The notes: generated from the letters alone by a model not told the origin. A stretch of 64,000 bases of DNA from Alphaproteobacteria bacterium (GCA_947475445.1 CANJLC010000002.1:124001-188000); one strand, 5' to 3'; shown: positions 45,722 to 55,162, counted from the stretch's first letter. Numbers and translations are program-made.

Positions 45722-46532
45722 GAATCTTTTCGTCACGGATCGCGCAGCCTGACCAGTTCAGCCCCGGCGGGACTGGCGCGGCCAATATCGCGTCCAGTTC
45801 CTTCACGCTTGTCACGCCCACCAGCCCGATGGCGATTTCCGGCCGCTGCAGCACGAAATGCAGCGCGGCGGAGAGCAGGGGGATGCCGGTCTTGATGATG
45901 TGGGATTTGACGCTGCGCAATTCGCGCGTGGCCCAGGCCAGCTTTTCGGGCGGCTCCTCCATGAACAGCAGCCCCTGCAGGAACAGCGAGCGGGCATGCA
46001 CTTCAACGCCCAGTTCGCTGAGGCGCTTCAGGCTGCCATCGGCCAGCAACCGCTGGTCGAGGATGGAGAAGGGCAATTGCATCACATCCGGCTTGAAGCG
46101 GGCGGCCAGGGCGGCGGGATTGTCGTTGTAATAGGTGGAGATGCCGATCTTGCGGAACAGGCCTTCGGTTTTGAGGGCTTGCAGGGCGGGCCAGAGTTTT
46201 GCGTCTTCCAAGTCTGCGGCGGCGTGCACCAGCAGCGTGTCGGGTTTGAGGGTTTGGGCGGACTGGCGGGCGCGGGCGATCACGGCCTCGACGCCGTTCT
46301 TGACCGAGATGGTCTTGGTGACGATGCGGAACGGGGCGGTGTTCAACTCCGCCAGCACGGCTTCGGCGTCGCCATAATTGGCGGCGGTGTCCAGCAGGGT
46401 GACGCCGCCCGCCGCCGCGCGGGCCAGGATGCGCGCGGCTTCCTCTTTCGGCACCTGGCCTGTGGTGTTGGACACGCCATAGGCCTGCCCGAATTGAACG
46501 GTGCCGAGGCCGAGTTTGGAATGAGGATTCAT
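45702..46532 (-). CDS. Aldo/keto reductase (pseudaminate-cluster type)
   Basis: 276 residues, TIM-barrel aldo/keto reductase. LGLGTVQFGQAYGVSN at the N-terminus, LLDTAANYGDAE (Asp and Tyr of the tetrad) near 46-57, FRIVTKTI (Lys) near 68-75 and TLLVHAAAD (His) near 98-106; all four catalytic residues can be seen. NADPH-dependent reduction of a carbonyl is expected. Reductases of this kind commonly accompany nonulosonic-acid and glycan genes, where their substrate is usually unproven. The gene converges on pseC with a 20-base overlap of coding ends. It is the last glycan-related gene before recG. Confidence 0.8.
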   Translation of the reverse strand: MNPHSKLGLGTVQFGQAYGVSNTTGQVPKEEAARILARAAAGGVTLLDTAANYGDAEAVLAELNTAPFRIVTKTISVKNGVEAVIARARQSAQTLKPDTLLVHAAADLEDAKLWPALQALKTEGLFRKIGISTYYNDNPAALAARFKPDVMQLPFSILDQRLLADGSLKRLSELGVEVHARSLFLQGLLFMEEPPEKLAWATRELRSVKSHIIKTGIPLLSAALHFVLQRPEIAIGLVGVTSVKELDAILAAPVPPGLNWSGCAIRDEKILTPSLW

Positions 46533-46599
46533 GATGGTCGTGTCCGTGTCGGGCGGGGTTATGGATGGCCCGGATGAACCGGGCCATGACGAATGGGAA

Positions 46600-48675
46600 T
46601 TATCCAGTCCTCAGATAGCGCACTGCTTCGTCGCGGCCGAAAAGATAGAGCAAAACCCGCAGGGCGTCGCCGCGGTCGCTTTTTAGCTCCGGGTCGCGGG
46701 CCAGCACCAGTTTGGCGTCGTCATGGGCGGTCAGCAGCAAGTCGCCATGCACGGCAAGATCGGCGAGGCGAAATTCCTCCATGCCGCTTTGGCGCTTGCC
46801 CAGCACTTCGCCGGGGCCGCGCAGCTTCAGGTCCATTTCGGCGATCAAAAAACCGTCATCGCTGTCGCGCATGGTGGCCAGCCGGGCCTTGGCGGCAAGG
46901 GTGAGGCCGCCATGATAGACCAGCATGCAGGAGGATTTTCCACTGCCGCGTCCCACCCGTCCGCGCAGCTGGTGCAGCTGGGCCAGTCCGAAACGCTCGG
47001 CATGCTCCACCACCATGATGGTGGCCTCGGGAACGTCCACGCCCACCTCGATCACCGTGGTGGCGACCAAAAGGCTGGTTTCGCCCGACTTGAAGGCGGC
47101 CATGGCGGCGTCGCGCTCGGCGGCTTTCATCTGGCCATGCACCAGTCCGGCCTTGCCGCCAAGCGCCTTGCCCAGCATCACGGCGCGTTCGCTGGCGGCG
47201 GCCAGGTCGATCACTTCGGATTCTTCCACCAGCGGGCAGACCCAATAGGCGCGCTGGCCTTCGGACAAGGCACGCTTGAGGTGGGCGATGAGGTCATCGA
47301 GCCTGTTGGCGTTCATCACCCGCGTCGCCACCGGCTTGCGGCCCGGCGGGCGGCCCATGATGCGCGACACATCCATGTCGCCAAAGGCGGTCAGCGCCAG
47401 GGTGCGGGGAATGGGGGTGGCGGTCATCACCAGCACATCGGGGGCTTTGGACTTGCTTTGCAGGCGCATGCGCTGGTGCACGCCGAAACGGTGCTGTTCG
47501 TCGATCACGGCCAGGCCCAGATCGCGGAAGGTGACATCGTCCTCGAACAGGGCATGGGTGCCGATCAGAATGTCGATTTCGCCCGCCGCCAGGGCCTTGA
47601 GCGTGGCTTCGCGGCCCACGCCTTTTTCGCGTCCCGTCAGCGCGGCGAGGCGGATGCCAGCCGCTTTCGCATAGGGTTCAAGCGAAGCGCAATGCTGGCG
47701 CACCAGCAATTCCGTGGGCGCCATCAGCGCGCCCTGCAGTCCCGCTTCCACGGCGGTGAGCAGCGCCAGCAGCGCGACAATGGTTTTGCCCGATCCCACA
47801 TCGCCCTGCAGCAGGCGCAGCATGCGCGTGGGCGACGCCATGTCGGCTTCGATTTCCGCCAGCGCGCCCAGCTGGCCGTCAGTCAGGGCGAAGGGCAGGG
47901 CGCTTATGGCGCGAGCGCGCAATTGACCATCGCCCGTGACGGCGCGGCCGGCAGGCCCGCGCAATTGCCGGCGGATCAGCAGCAGCGCCAGCTGGTTTGC
48001 CAGAAGTTCGTCATAGGCCAGGCGCCGGCGATAGGCGCCTTCGGGCGCCAGGTCGGCGTCATGGCGCGGCGCATGCGATGAGAGCAATGCTTCATGGAAG
48101 GGCGCGAAAGCCTCGCGGCGGACAAAGGCTTCGTCCTGCCATTCGGGCATGTCCGGCACCTTGTCCAGTGCGCCGCGAATGGCCTTGGCCAGCGACCTGG
48201 CGGCCAGCCCTTCGGTCAAGGCATAGATCGGCTCGTGCAGCGGCATCTGGCCAGCGTCCTGCACCACGTAATCGGGATGCGCCATTTGCAGCCGGTCCTT
48301 GAAGCTTTCGATGCGGCCGGAAATGAAGCGGCGCGAGCCGGTGGGCAAGACGTCGTTCAAATATTTGGCGTCGGCGCGGAAGAACACCAGATCCATCATG
48401 GCGCTGTCGTCCGAGACGCGCACCTTGTAAGGCTGGCTTTTGACCCTGGGCGGGAAATGCTCCAGCACGCCAACTTCCAGCGTGGCGATGCGGCCCGGCG
48501 CGGCCTCCGCAATCCTGGGGCGATAGGAACGGTCCACCACCCCCACCGGCAGGTCGAAGATCAAATCCACCAGCCTGGGTCCCGCCACCTTGGCGATCAG
48601 CTTTTCCAGCTTGGGGCCCACCCCCGAAAGAGTGCGAATTTCAGCGAAAAGGGGAAACAAAATGGCGGGCCGCAT
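46600..48675 (-). CDS. recG: ATP-dependent DNA helicase RecG
   Basis: 691 residues, normal for RecG. N-terminal wedge domain (LSGVGPKLEKLI, then DLPVGVVDRSYRP), then Walker A LLQGDVGSGKT, VIDEQHRFGVHQR (DExH-type box) and TATPIPRTLALTAFGD, and C-terminal motifs VATTVIEVGVDVP and QLHQLRGRVGRG. RecG remodels stalled replication forks and branched DNA in the cytoplasm. It is divergent from sdhE (63 bases), an arrangement with mfd that is common in alphaproteobacteria. No anomaly seen. Confidence 0.97.
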   Translation of the reverse strand: MRPAILFPLFAEIRTLSGVGPKLEKLIAKVAGPRLVDLIFDLPVGVVDRSYRPRIAEAAPGRIATLEVGVLEHFPPRVKSQPYKVRVSDDSAMMDLVFFRADAKYLNDVLPTGSRRFISGRIESFKDRLQMAHPDYVVQDAGQMPLHEPIYALTEGLAARSLAKAIRGALDKVPDMPEWQDEAFVRREAFAPFHEALLSSHAPRHDADLAPEGAYRRRLAYDELLANQLALLLIRRQLRGPAGRAVTGDGQLRARAISALPFALTDGQLGALAEIEADMASPTRMLRLLQGDVGSGKTIVALLALLTAVEAGLQGALMAPTELLVRQHCASLEPYAKAAGIRLAALTGREKGVGREATLKALAAGEIDILIGTHALFEDDVTFRDLGLAVIDEQHRFGVHQRMRLQSKSKAPDVLVMTATPIPRTLALTAFGDMDVSRIMGRPPGRKPVATRVMNANRLDDLIAHLKRALSEGQRAYWVCPLVEESEVIDLAAASERAVMLGKALGGKAGLVHGQMKAAERDAAMAAFKSGETSLLVATTVIEVGVDVPEATIMVVEHAERFGLAQLHQLRGRVGRGSGKSSCMLVYHGGLTLAAKARLATMRDSDDGFLIAEMDLKLRGPGEVLGKRQSGMEEFRLADLAVHGDLLLTAHDDAKLVLARDPELKSDRGDALRVLLYLFGRDEAVRYLRTG

Positions 48676-48738
48676 GCCCGGGGAAGATAATCATTTGGGG
48701 CCGTTGTTCTCAACCTGTTCCACGGCTATATCCCCATC

Positions 48739-49035
48739 ATGGATGACAGCGAAAAGGGTGGCTCTTCGGAGAACCGCCGCAAAAGGCTTTTGTTTCGGGC
48801 GCAGCGGCGCGGCTTCAAGGAGGTCGATCTGATCTTCGGCGCCTATGCGCAGGAAAACCTGGCCACGCTGGACGAGGCGGGGCTGGACCAGTTCGAGGCG
48901 CTGCTGGCCGCGCCCGACCAGGAATGCTTTGCCTGGCTGCGGGGGGCGCAAAGCGTGCCTGCCGCCCATGACAACAAGGTGTTCGCGGACCTGAAAGCGG
49001 TGCTGGGGCGCAAAGGGACCAAGTGGAACGCCTAG
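48739..49035 (+). CDS. sdhE: FAD assembly factor SdhE (succinate dehydrogenase assembly factor 2)
   Basis: 98 residues, a small helical protein with the family core RKRLLFRAQRRGFKEVDLIFG (given as RRGFKEVD, the RGxxE motif, residues about 22-29) followed by LDQFEALLAAPDQE and the FAWL helix. SdhE helps attach FAD covalently to succinate dehydrogenase. It starts with ATG at 48739 and its stop lies 13 bases inside the mfd gene start, so translation is coupled. Confidence 0.92.
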   Translation: MDDSEKGGSSENRRKRLLFRAQRRGFKEVDLIFGAYAQENLATLDEAGLDQFEALLAAPDQECFAWLRGAQSVPAAHDNKVFADLKAVLGRKGTKWNA

Positions 49036-52000
49036 ACTATATCGCCAGGCATGATGCGCGGCTGACCGTGACCGGCGCACCCGCCGGTTATGACGCTTAC
49101 CTGGCCGTGGAAGCGGCGCGGCGGCGGGGCGGCGCGGTGCTGTTCGTCACCGAAGGCGAGGGCGAGGCGCAAAGCGCGCTGGCGGCCATGGCGTTTTTTG
49201 CGCCGGATGTGCGCCTGCTGTCCTTTCCCGCCTGGGACTGCTTGCCTTACGACCGCGTCTCGCCAAAGCCCGATGTGGAAAGCACAAGGCTGGCGACCTT
49301 GGCGGCCCTGGCCCGCGGCGTGGGCGCCTGCGTGATCGTCACTTCGGTCAATGCGGTGCTGCAGCGTGTGCCGCCCAAATCCGTGCTGGCGGAAAATTCC
49401 TTCCAGGCCAAGGTGGGCGATGATGTCGACCGCGACGCGCTGGTGCGGTTCCTGTCGTCCAACGGCTATGCGCGGGCGGGGACCGTGCGCGATCCGGGCG
49501 ATTTCGCCCTGCGCGGCGGCATTGTCGATCTGTGGCCGCCGGGAAGCGACGAACCGCTGCGGCTGGATTTTTTTGGCGAAACGCTGGACGCCATCCGCCG
49601 CTTTGACGGCGTGACGCAATTGTCGGGCGGCAGCGTCCCCACCATTGCGCTGCTGCCGGCCAGCGAAGCCCCGCTCAGCCCCGAGGCCATCAGCCGTTTT
49701 CGCAGCGGCTATGTCGCGGCCTTCGGGCCGTCGGGCGATGATCCCCTGTATGAAAGCGTCAGTGCGGGCCGCAAGGCGCAGGGCATGGAGCACTGGCTGC
49801 CGCTTTTCTATGAAAAGCTGGACACGCTGTTCGATTACCTGCCGCGCGCCCTGGTGATGCTGGGTGCGGCGGCGGAAGAAACCGTGACGGCGCGGCTGGC
49901 GGTGATTGCGGACTGCTATGACACGCGCGAGCAGTTCCGCCACCAGAAAGCCGACAAGCATTCGATCAAGGCCGCGCCCTACAAGCCGCTGCCGCCAGGC
50001 TCGCTCTATTTGAACGATGCGGAATGGAAAGCGGCATTGGGCAGGCATCTGGTGCGGGCGCTGTCGCCCTTCCAGGCGCCGGAATCCATGAGCAGCGTGG
50101 ATGCCGGCGGGCGCGCGGGGCGCGACTTCGCGCCGGAACGGCTGGCGGGCAATGTCAATGTGTTCCAGCTGGCGGCGGATCATTTGAAGGCGCTGCAGGG
50201 TGCAGGCAACCGCGTTGCGGTGGCCAGCTGGACCGATGGCTCGGCGGAACGCATGGGCGGCGTGTTGTCGGATCACGGGCTGACCGCCATCAAGCGGGTG
50301 AAGGATTGGCCCGAAGCCTTGAAGCTGCATGGCAGCGCCGTGGCGCTGACATGCTTTGGGCTGGAGCGCGGTTTCGAAGCGCCGGCCTTTGCCATCCTCA
50401 GCGAACAGGATGTGCTGGGCGACCGCATGGTGCGGGCCCAGGCGCGGGCGCGGCGGGCTCAGAATTTCCTGTCCGAGGCGTCATCGCTGGCGCCGGGCGA
50501 TCTTGTCACCCATATCGAGCATGGCGTGGGGCGCTACCTGGGCCTGAAAGCCATCGAGGCGCTGGGCGCGCCACATGATTGTCTTGAGCTGCAATATGAC
50601 GGCGGCAAATTGTTCTTGCCGGTGGAAAATATCGAACTTCTGACGCGCTATGGCTCGGACGAGGGCGCGCAGCTTGATCGGCTGGGCGGTGCGGGCTGGC
50701 AAAAGCGCAAGGCCGAGATGAAGCAGCGGGTGCGCGAAATCGCCGCCGGGCTGATCGCCATTGCCGCGGCGCGCGAACTCAAATCCATGCCGCCGGTGGA
50801 GCCACCTTCGGGCCTATACGACGAATTCTGCGCCCGCTTCCCTTACCAGGAGACGGAAGACCAGGAAAAAGCCATTGCTGACGCAATCAGTGACCTGGGC
50901 AAGGGCCGTCCGATGGACCGGCTGGTGTGCGGCGATGTCGGCTTCGGCAAGACGGAAGTGGCGCTGCGCACCGCTTTCGTGGCGGCCATGGCAGGGCAGC
51001 AGGTGGCGGTGGTGGTGCCCACCACGCTGCTGGCGCGCCAGCATTACCGCGCCTTTGCCGAGCGCTTCAATGGATTCTCGCTGACGGTGCGGCAGCTGTC
51101 GCGCTTTGTGGATGCGAAAGAGGCGCGCGAGACCAAGGAAGGTCTGGCCGATGGCAGCGTGGATATCGTGGTCGGTACCCATGCGCTGCTGTCGGAAGGC
51201 ATTTCCTTCAAGCGGCTGGGCCTGGTGGTGGTGGACGAGGAGCAGCATTTCGGCGTCACCCACAAGGAAAGGCTGAAAAGCCTGAAGACCGACGTGCATG
51301 TTCTGACCCTGACGGCCACGCCCATTCCGCGCACGCTGCAACTGGCGCTGTCGGGCGTGCGCGACCTGTCGCTGATCACCACCCCGCCGATTGACCGGCT
51401 GGCGGTGCGCACCTTCGTGACGCCGTTTGATCCGCTGGTGGTGCGCGAGGCGCTGCTGCGGGAACATTATCGCGGCGGGCAAAGTTTCTTCGTGGCGCCC
51501 CGCATCGCCGATCTGCGCGAGGCGGAAGCGTTCCTGAAAGAGAATGTGCCGGAAGTGAAGACGGCGGTGGCGCATGGCCAGATGACGCCCGCCATGCTGG
51601 AAGACGTGATGACGCTGTTCTATGAGCGCAAGATCGACGTGCTGATCTCCACCAACATCGTGGAATCGGGCCTCGACATCCCCACCGCCAACACCATGAT
51701 CGTGCAGCGCGCCGACATGTTCGGCCTGTCGCAGCTTTACCAGATCCGGGGGCGCATCGGGCGGTCGAAATCGCGGGCCTATGCCTATCTCACCACCCCG
51801 CCGGACAAGAAGTTGACCGACACCGCGACGCGGCGGCTTGAGGTGTTGCAGTCGCTCGATCAACTGGGGGCAGGCTTTTCCATCGCCAGCCATGACATGG
51901 ATATCCGCGGCGCCGGCAATCTGCTGGGCGAGGAACAGTCGGGCCATGTGCGCGAGGTTGGCATCGAGCTGTACCAGGAAATGCTGGAGGAAGCGGTCTC

Positions 52001-52496
52001 GTCGCTGCGCCTGGGCGGCGACGGATCGGACGCGGCGGAGCAATGGTCGCCCACCATAAACCTGGGCGCCTCGGTGCTGATCCCCGAAGATTATGTCGCC
52101 GACCTGAATGTGCGCATGTCGCTCTATCGCCGCCTGTCGGGGCTGGAAACGCGCGGCGACATTGATGCTTTCGCCGCCGAGCTGATTGACCGCTTCGGCT
52201 CCTTGCCGGACGAGGTGCGCCATCTGCTGGAAGTCGTGGCGATCAAGCAGCTGGCGCTGGCGGCGGGCGTGGAGAAGATCGACGCCGGACCCAAGGGCGG
52301 CATCGTGGCCTTCCGCAACAACGCTTTCGCCAACCCCCTGGCGCTGATCCAGTTCATCGGCAAGCATGCCGGCACCATGAAGGTGCGGCCCGACCAGAAA
52401 ATCGTTGTGTCGCGCGACTGGCCCACGCCGGACCATAGGCTGGAAGGGGCCAAGGCGCTGCTGGCGCAATTGGCCAAGCTGGCGCAAACAGGCTAA
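49023..52496 (+). CDS. mfd: Transcription-repair coupling factor Mfd
   Basis: 1157 residues, the usual Mfd length. The UvrB-like N-terminal part is followed by a RNA-polymerase-interaction domain (LAPGDLVTHIEHGVGRYLG, about 488-506), then the RecG-like translocase: CGDVGFGKTEVALR (Walker A near 638), VVDEEQHFGV, LTATPIPRTLQLAL, STNIVESGLDIPTANT, QLYQIRGRIGRS, and a C-terminal TRCF domain. Mfd removes RNA polymerase stalled at DNA lesions and recruits UvrA. The start is GTG at 49023, overlapping the end of sdhE by 13 bases. RecG lies on the other side, divergent from sdhE. Confidence 0.97.
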   Translation: MERLDYIARHDARLTVTGAPAGYDAYLAVEAARRRGGAVLFVTEGEGEAQSALAAMAFFAPDVRLLSFPAWDCLPYDRVSPKPDVESTRLATLAALARGVGACVIVTSVNAVLQRVPPKSVLAENSFQAKVGDDVDRDALVRFLSSNGYARAGTVRDPGDFALRGGIVDLWPPGSDEPLRLDFFGETLDAIRRFDGVTQLSGGSVPTIALLPASEAPLSPEAISRFRSGYVAAFGPSGDDPLYESVSAGRKAQGMEHWLPLFYEKLDTLFDYLPRALVMLGAAAEETVTARLAVIADCYDTREQFRHQKADKHSIKAAPYKPLPPGSLYLNDAEWKAALGRHLVRALSPFQAPESMSSVDAGGRAGRDFAPERLAGNVNVFQLAADHLKALQGAGNRVAVASWTDGSAERMGGVLSDHGLTAIKRVKDWPEALKLHGSAVALTCFGLERGFEAPAFAILSEQDVLGDRMVRAQARARRAQNFLSEASSLAPGDLVTHIEHGVGRYLGLKAIEALGAPHDCLELQYDGGKLFLPVENIELLTRYGSDEGAQLDRLGGAGWQKRKAEMKQRVREIAAGLIAIAAARELKSMPPVEPPSGLYDEFCARFPYQETEDQEKAIADAISDLGKGRPMDRLVCGDVGFGKTEVALRTAFVAAMAGQQVAVVVPTTLLARQHYRAFAERFNGFSLTVRQLSRFVDAKEARETKEGLADGSVDIVVGTHALLSEGISFKRLGLVVVDEEQHFGVTHKERLKSLKTDVHVLTLTATPIPRTLQLALSGVRDLSLITTPPIDRLAVRTFVTPFDPLVVREALLREHYRGGQSFFVAPRIADLREAEAFLKENVPEVKTAVAHGQMTPAMLEDVMTLFYERKIDVLISTNIVESGLDIPTANTMIVQRADMFGLSQLYQIRGRIGRSKSRAYAYLTTPPDKKLTDTATRRLEVLQSLDQLGAGFSIASHDMDIRGAGNLLGEEQSGHVREVGIELYQEMLEEAVSSLRLGGDGSDAAEQWSPTINLGASVLIPEDYVADLNVRMSLYRRLSGLETRGDIDAFAAELIDRFGSLPDEVRHLLEVVAIKQLALAAGVEKIDAGPKGGIVAFRNNAFANPLALIQFIGKHAGTMKVRPDQKIVVSRDWPTPDHRLEGAKALLAQLAKLAQTG

Positions 52497-52504
52497 AAAC
52501 CGGC

Positions 52505-53029
52505 ATGCCGCTTGACCTGCCCGTCTGCTTTACGCTGCTCGACTATTTTGCGCTCCAGGCCTGGACGGTGCGGCCGCGCGTGGGGCAGAGCCTGGCGATT
52601 TTTACCTGTGCCCTGTTCGTGGGGGTGGTGGCGGTGCCGCTGGGGATGGGCGCGTCGCTCAAATATATCGGCTTTGATATTTTCTACCGCCGGACTTTCT
52701 ATGCCGAGCTGTTTTTTGGCTGCCTGATCCTGACGCTGGGACTGCCGTTCCTGATGGTGGTCTATTACTGGGTGAGCGGGAAATTTTCGCGCACCGGGCG
52801 GTTTTCCGCGTCCACGCAAGGGCTCAAATTCATCGCCGAGGACATGGAGCTGGCGTCCGACTGGTCGCGCATCGAATGGGCGCTGGAAACCCGTGCCGCC
52901 TTCGTGGTGAAATTCAAGAAGCTGGTTTTCCGCATTCCCCGGCGCGAACTCAGCGCGGCGCAGCAAGCGGAATTCAAAACCCTGGTGCGGGCGCATGTGC
53001 CTGCCGCCGCCGACCGCCTGGCGCCTTAA
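52505..53029 (+). CDS. YcxB-like membrane protein
   Basis: 174 residues with two membrane spans (about 30-52 and 64-88) then a soluble C-terminal domain of about 70 residues. That domain contains FSASTQGLKFIAEDMELASDWSRIEW and FVVKFKKLVFRIPRRELS, matching the YcxB-like pattern (also DUF3137-like appearance) of unknown function. It follows mfd by 8 bases and may be cotranscribed. Function unknown; the fold assignment is moderate. Confidence 0.6.
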   Translation: MPLDLPVCFTLLDYFALQAWTVRPRVGQSLAIFTCALFVGVVAVPLGMGASLKYIGFDIFYRRTFYAELFFGCLILTLGLPFLMVVYYWVSGKFSRTGRFSASTQGLKFIAEDMELASDWSRIEWALETRAAFVVKFKKLVFRIPRRELSAAQQAEFKTLVRAHVPAAADRLAP

Positions 53030-53033
53030 GCCG

Positions 53034-53957
53034 TTACAGCGACGCCCAGTGATCAGCCATGCGCTTGCGCAAGGCGGCGTCGGGCATCCGGCCACGGCCG
53101 GCGGCCAGATTGTCCAGCATATAGTCGGGCTTGTCGGTGCCGGGGATCACGGCTGTGACGGCGGGATGGGAGAGGATGAATTTGAGGAAAATCTGCGCCC
53201 AGCTGGTGCAGTCAATCTCTCCGGCCCATTCGGGCAGGGGCTTGCCCGCCACTTTCTGAAACACCGATTTGCGGCCGAAGGGCAGATTGGTCAGCACCGC
53301 GGCACCGCTGTCCTTCGCCAGCGGCAGCAGGGTTTCCTCGGCCTCGCGGTCGCCGATGGAATAATTGATCTGGAAGAAGTCCGGCTTTTCGCGCCTGAGC
53401 ACCGGGGCCAGCGCATCATAGGCCGCATCCATGCTGGAGGTGATGCCGGTATAGCGGATCACGCCCGCCGCTTTCCATTCGCGCAAGAGCCCCAGGTCGA
53501 AATTGGGATCGGCCACGTTCCAGGCCTGCATCAGGTCTATTTTCCGGGTGGTGAGGCGGGCCTGGGAATTTTTCAGCGAGGCCTGGGCGGCGGCGCGGTC
53601 GAAGCCGCCGCGCCCGCCATATTTGGTGGCCAAGAACAGCTTGTCGCGAATGCCCAGTTCGGCGGTGAGGCGGCCGATATGCCCTTCGGCATTGCCGTAG
53701 GCCGGGGCGGTGTCCACCAGGGAGCCGCCGCCCGCCACCAGGGTGCGCAGCACGGCCTTGCGCTCGGCATATTGGACGGGGTCGTCGGTGAATTCGAAGA
53801 TCACGGCGGTGCCGATGCCGATCACGGGCAACATTTCGCCGCTGACCGGGATGGCGCGCTTGTGCAGGGCGGATGGGGCCTGCGCCAGGGCCGAAGCGGA
53901 CAGAAAGGGCAGTGTGCCTGCGGCGGCCAGGATTTCGCGGCGGGACAGTCTGGTCAT
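53034..53957 (-). CDS. Tat-exported aldo/keto reductase family protein with altered catalytic His
   Basis: 307 residues from the ATG at 53957; upstream in-frame start at 53987 lacks support. Twin-arginine signal LSRREILAAAGTLPFLSASALA at the N-terminus suggests export in folded form with bound cofactor. The fold has LVDTAPAYGNAE (Asp, Tyr), LFLATKYG (Lys), but where relatives usually have a QVHN-type sequence with the catalytic His, this reads LMQAWNV, so His is replaced by Trp. It may have altered activity. It converges on the YcxB-like gene (5 bases apart). Alternatives: a periplasmic reductase of unknown substrate. Confidence 0.75.
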   Translation of the reverse strand: MTRLSRREILAAAGTLPFLSASALAQAPSALHKRAIPVSGEMLPVIGIGTAVIFEFTDDPVQYAERKAVLRTLVAGGGSLVDTAPAYGNAEGHIGRLTAELGIRDKLFLATKYGGRGGFDRAAAQASLKNSQARLTTRKIDLMQAWNVADPNFDLGLLREWKAAGVIRYTGITSSMDAAYDALAPVLRREKPDFFQINYSIGDREAEETLLPLAKDSGAAVLTNLPFGRKSVFQKVAGKPLPEWAGEIDCTSWAQIFLKFILSHPAVTAVIPGTDKPDYMLDNLAAGRGRMPDAALRKRMADHWASL

Positions 53958-54045
53958 GGGTGAGGCTCCAGGGCTGCGCTCAGCCAAGTAGGGCCTGCGG
54001 AAAACGGCAAGATCAAGGCATGGGATTGGGCCAGCGCAAACTGCG

Positions 54046-54549
54046 CTATTTCCCCGGGGCTTCTGCGGCTTTGTCTTCTTCGTCTTCCTGCTCTTCCGCC
54101 ATCACCGCCAGCGTGGCCGAGGCGCGGCGGATGGCGTCGTCGAGATTGTCGGCCTTGAAGAGGCTGTCGGCGCTGGGCAGGGTTTGCGGGAAGGCGCAGG
54201 CGGTGTCGCGCATGGCGCCGCCCACCGTGCCGGGGTCGAGGTCAACCCAGTCGCCCACCGCGCTGGGCGTGCTGGCGCCGCCGCCGTCATGGGTGATGCG
54301 GGTGAGTTCGCGCCAGCGCGGCGCGCTGCAATCCAGTTCCACCCGCCGCTCCAGCCAGGCCTGGTATTCATAGACCCGCGCAAAGGTGACCAGCTTGTGG
54401 CCGGCATCGCCGGGCTTTACCGACGCCGGGTCCATCAGGGTGACGGTGGCCGCCGGGCCGTCCATGTCCAGATCGACGATATAGAAATCCGTCGCCAGGG
54501 CGGGGCTGCACAGCATTGCCAGAAGCGGAAGGAGGAATAATTTGCGCAT
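54046..54549 (-). CDS. Secreted Adhesin_E-like protein, copy 1
   Basis: 167 residues. Signal peptide MRKLFLLPLLAMLCSPALA, then TDFYIVDLDMDGP, MDPASVKPGDAGHKLVTFARVY, VELDCSAPRWRELTRITHD, a W-x-D-x-PGTVGG segment and a second Cys. This order (early strand, ELDC, R..L, Trp-Pro-Gly-Thr, Cys) resembles the surface-adhesin E family. An acidic, Glu/Asp-rich tail follows (EEQEDEEDKAAE). It is a paralogue of the next gene upstream (54549-55037), and its ATG overlaps that gene's TAA (TAATG). Secreted to the periplasm or surface. Exact role unknown. Confidence 0.6.
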   Translation of the reverse strand: MRKLFLLPLLAMLCSPALATDFYIVDLDMDGPAATVTLMDPASVKPGDAGHKLVTFARVYEYQAWLERRVELDCSAPRWRELTRITHDGGGASTPSAVGDWVDLDPGTVGGAMRDTACAFPQTLPSADSLFKADNLDDAIRRASATLAVMAEEQEDEEDKAAEAPGK

Positions 54550-55037
54550 TATTTTTTCTGGCCTTCCTTGATCTTCCTGTCCGCCATCTCGCCCAGCACG
54601 AAGGAAGCCCGCTCGACCAGGTCCTGGACAGTGCCGGCCTGGATGATGTCTGCGCCTTGCAACGTGTTGGGCCAGCTGCAGACGATTTCCTTTTCCCACG
54701 CGCCCACCGATCCCGTCTTGATCGCCGCCCAGCTGTCATCCGGCGTGCCGGGCGTGGTCTTGCCGGATTCGTCATGCCAGATGCTGGAGAGCTGGCGCCA
54801 GCGCGCGCCGCTGCAGTCCAATTCCATGAATCGCTCGCGGTAGACATTTTCTTCGCGGATGGCGAGGAAAGTGGCGAGGCGGTGGCCGTCCGGGCCCGGC
54901 TTGATGGTGCCGGGGTCCATCATGGTGGCAACCGGATCGCTCAGATCGTTCAGGTTGATGTCCATGCTGATGAAATCGGTGGCGAGGGCCGGGGTGGCCG
55001 CCAGCAGCAGGCAGGCGGCATAAAACATGGTTTTCAT
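54549..55037 (-). CDS. Secreted Adhesin_E-like protein, copy 2
   Basis: 162 residues from the ATG at 55037. Signal peptide MKTMFYAACLLLAATPALA; then TDFISMDINLNDLSD, MDPGTIKPGPDGHRLATFLA, FMELDCSGARWRQLSSIWHD, W..IKTGSVG.. and a late Cys. It shares these blocks in the same order with the downstream copy and has the same ALATDF cleavage region, so it is a tandem duplication with considerable divergence. Both lie in an operon-like pair with 1-base overlap. Family assignment (surface-adhesin E-like) is by motif order only. Confidence 0.6.
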   Translation of the reverse strand: MKTMFYAACLLLAATPALATDFISMDINLNDLSDPVATMMDPGTIKPGPDGHRLATFLAIREENVYRERFMELDCSGARWRQLSSIWHDESGKTTPGTPDDSWAAIKTGSVGAWEKEIVCSWPNTLQGADIIQAGTVQDLVERASFVLGEMADRKIKEGQKK

Positions 55038-55162
55038 GGCTTCGTCCCCCGTACCGGCAGCCACATTAGCGTGATTGGGCAGGGTTGGAACAGGGCCGCG
55101 GGCTACAACCCTTCATCATGCTTAAGCGACATGGCGGCGGCGCCGTGCTGCATGGCGTCTTC

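Noticed and set aside
50814-52487. 557-codon minus-strand frame
   Set aside because: Antisense to mfd, no recognisable motif.
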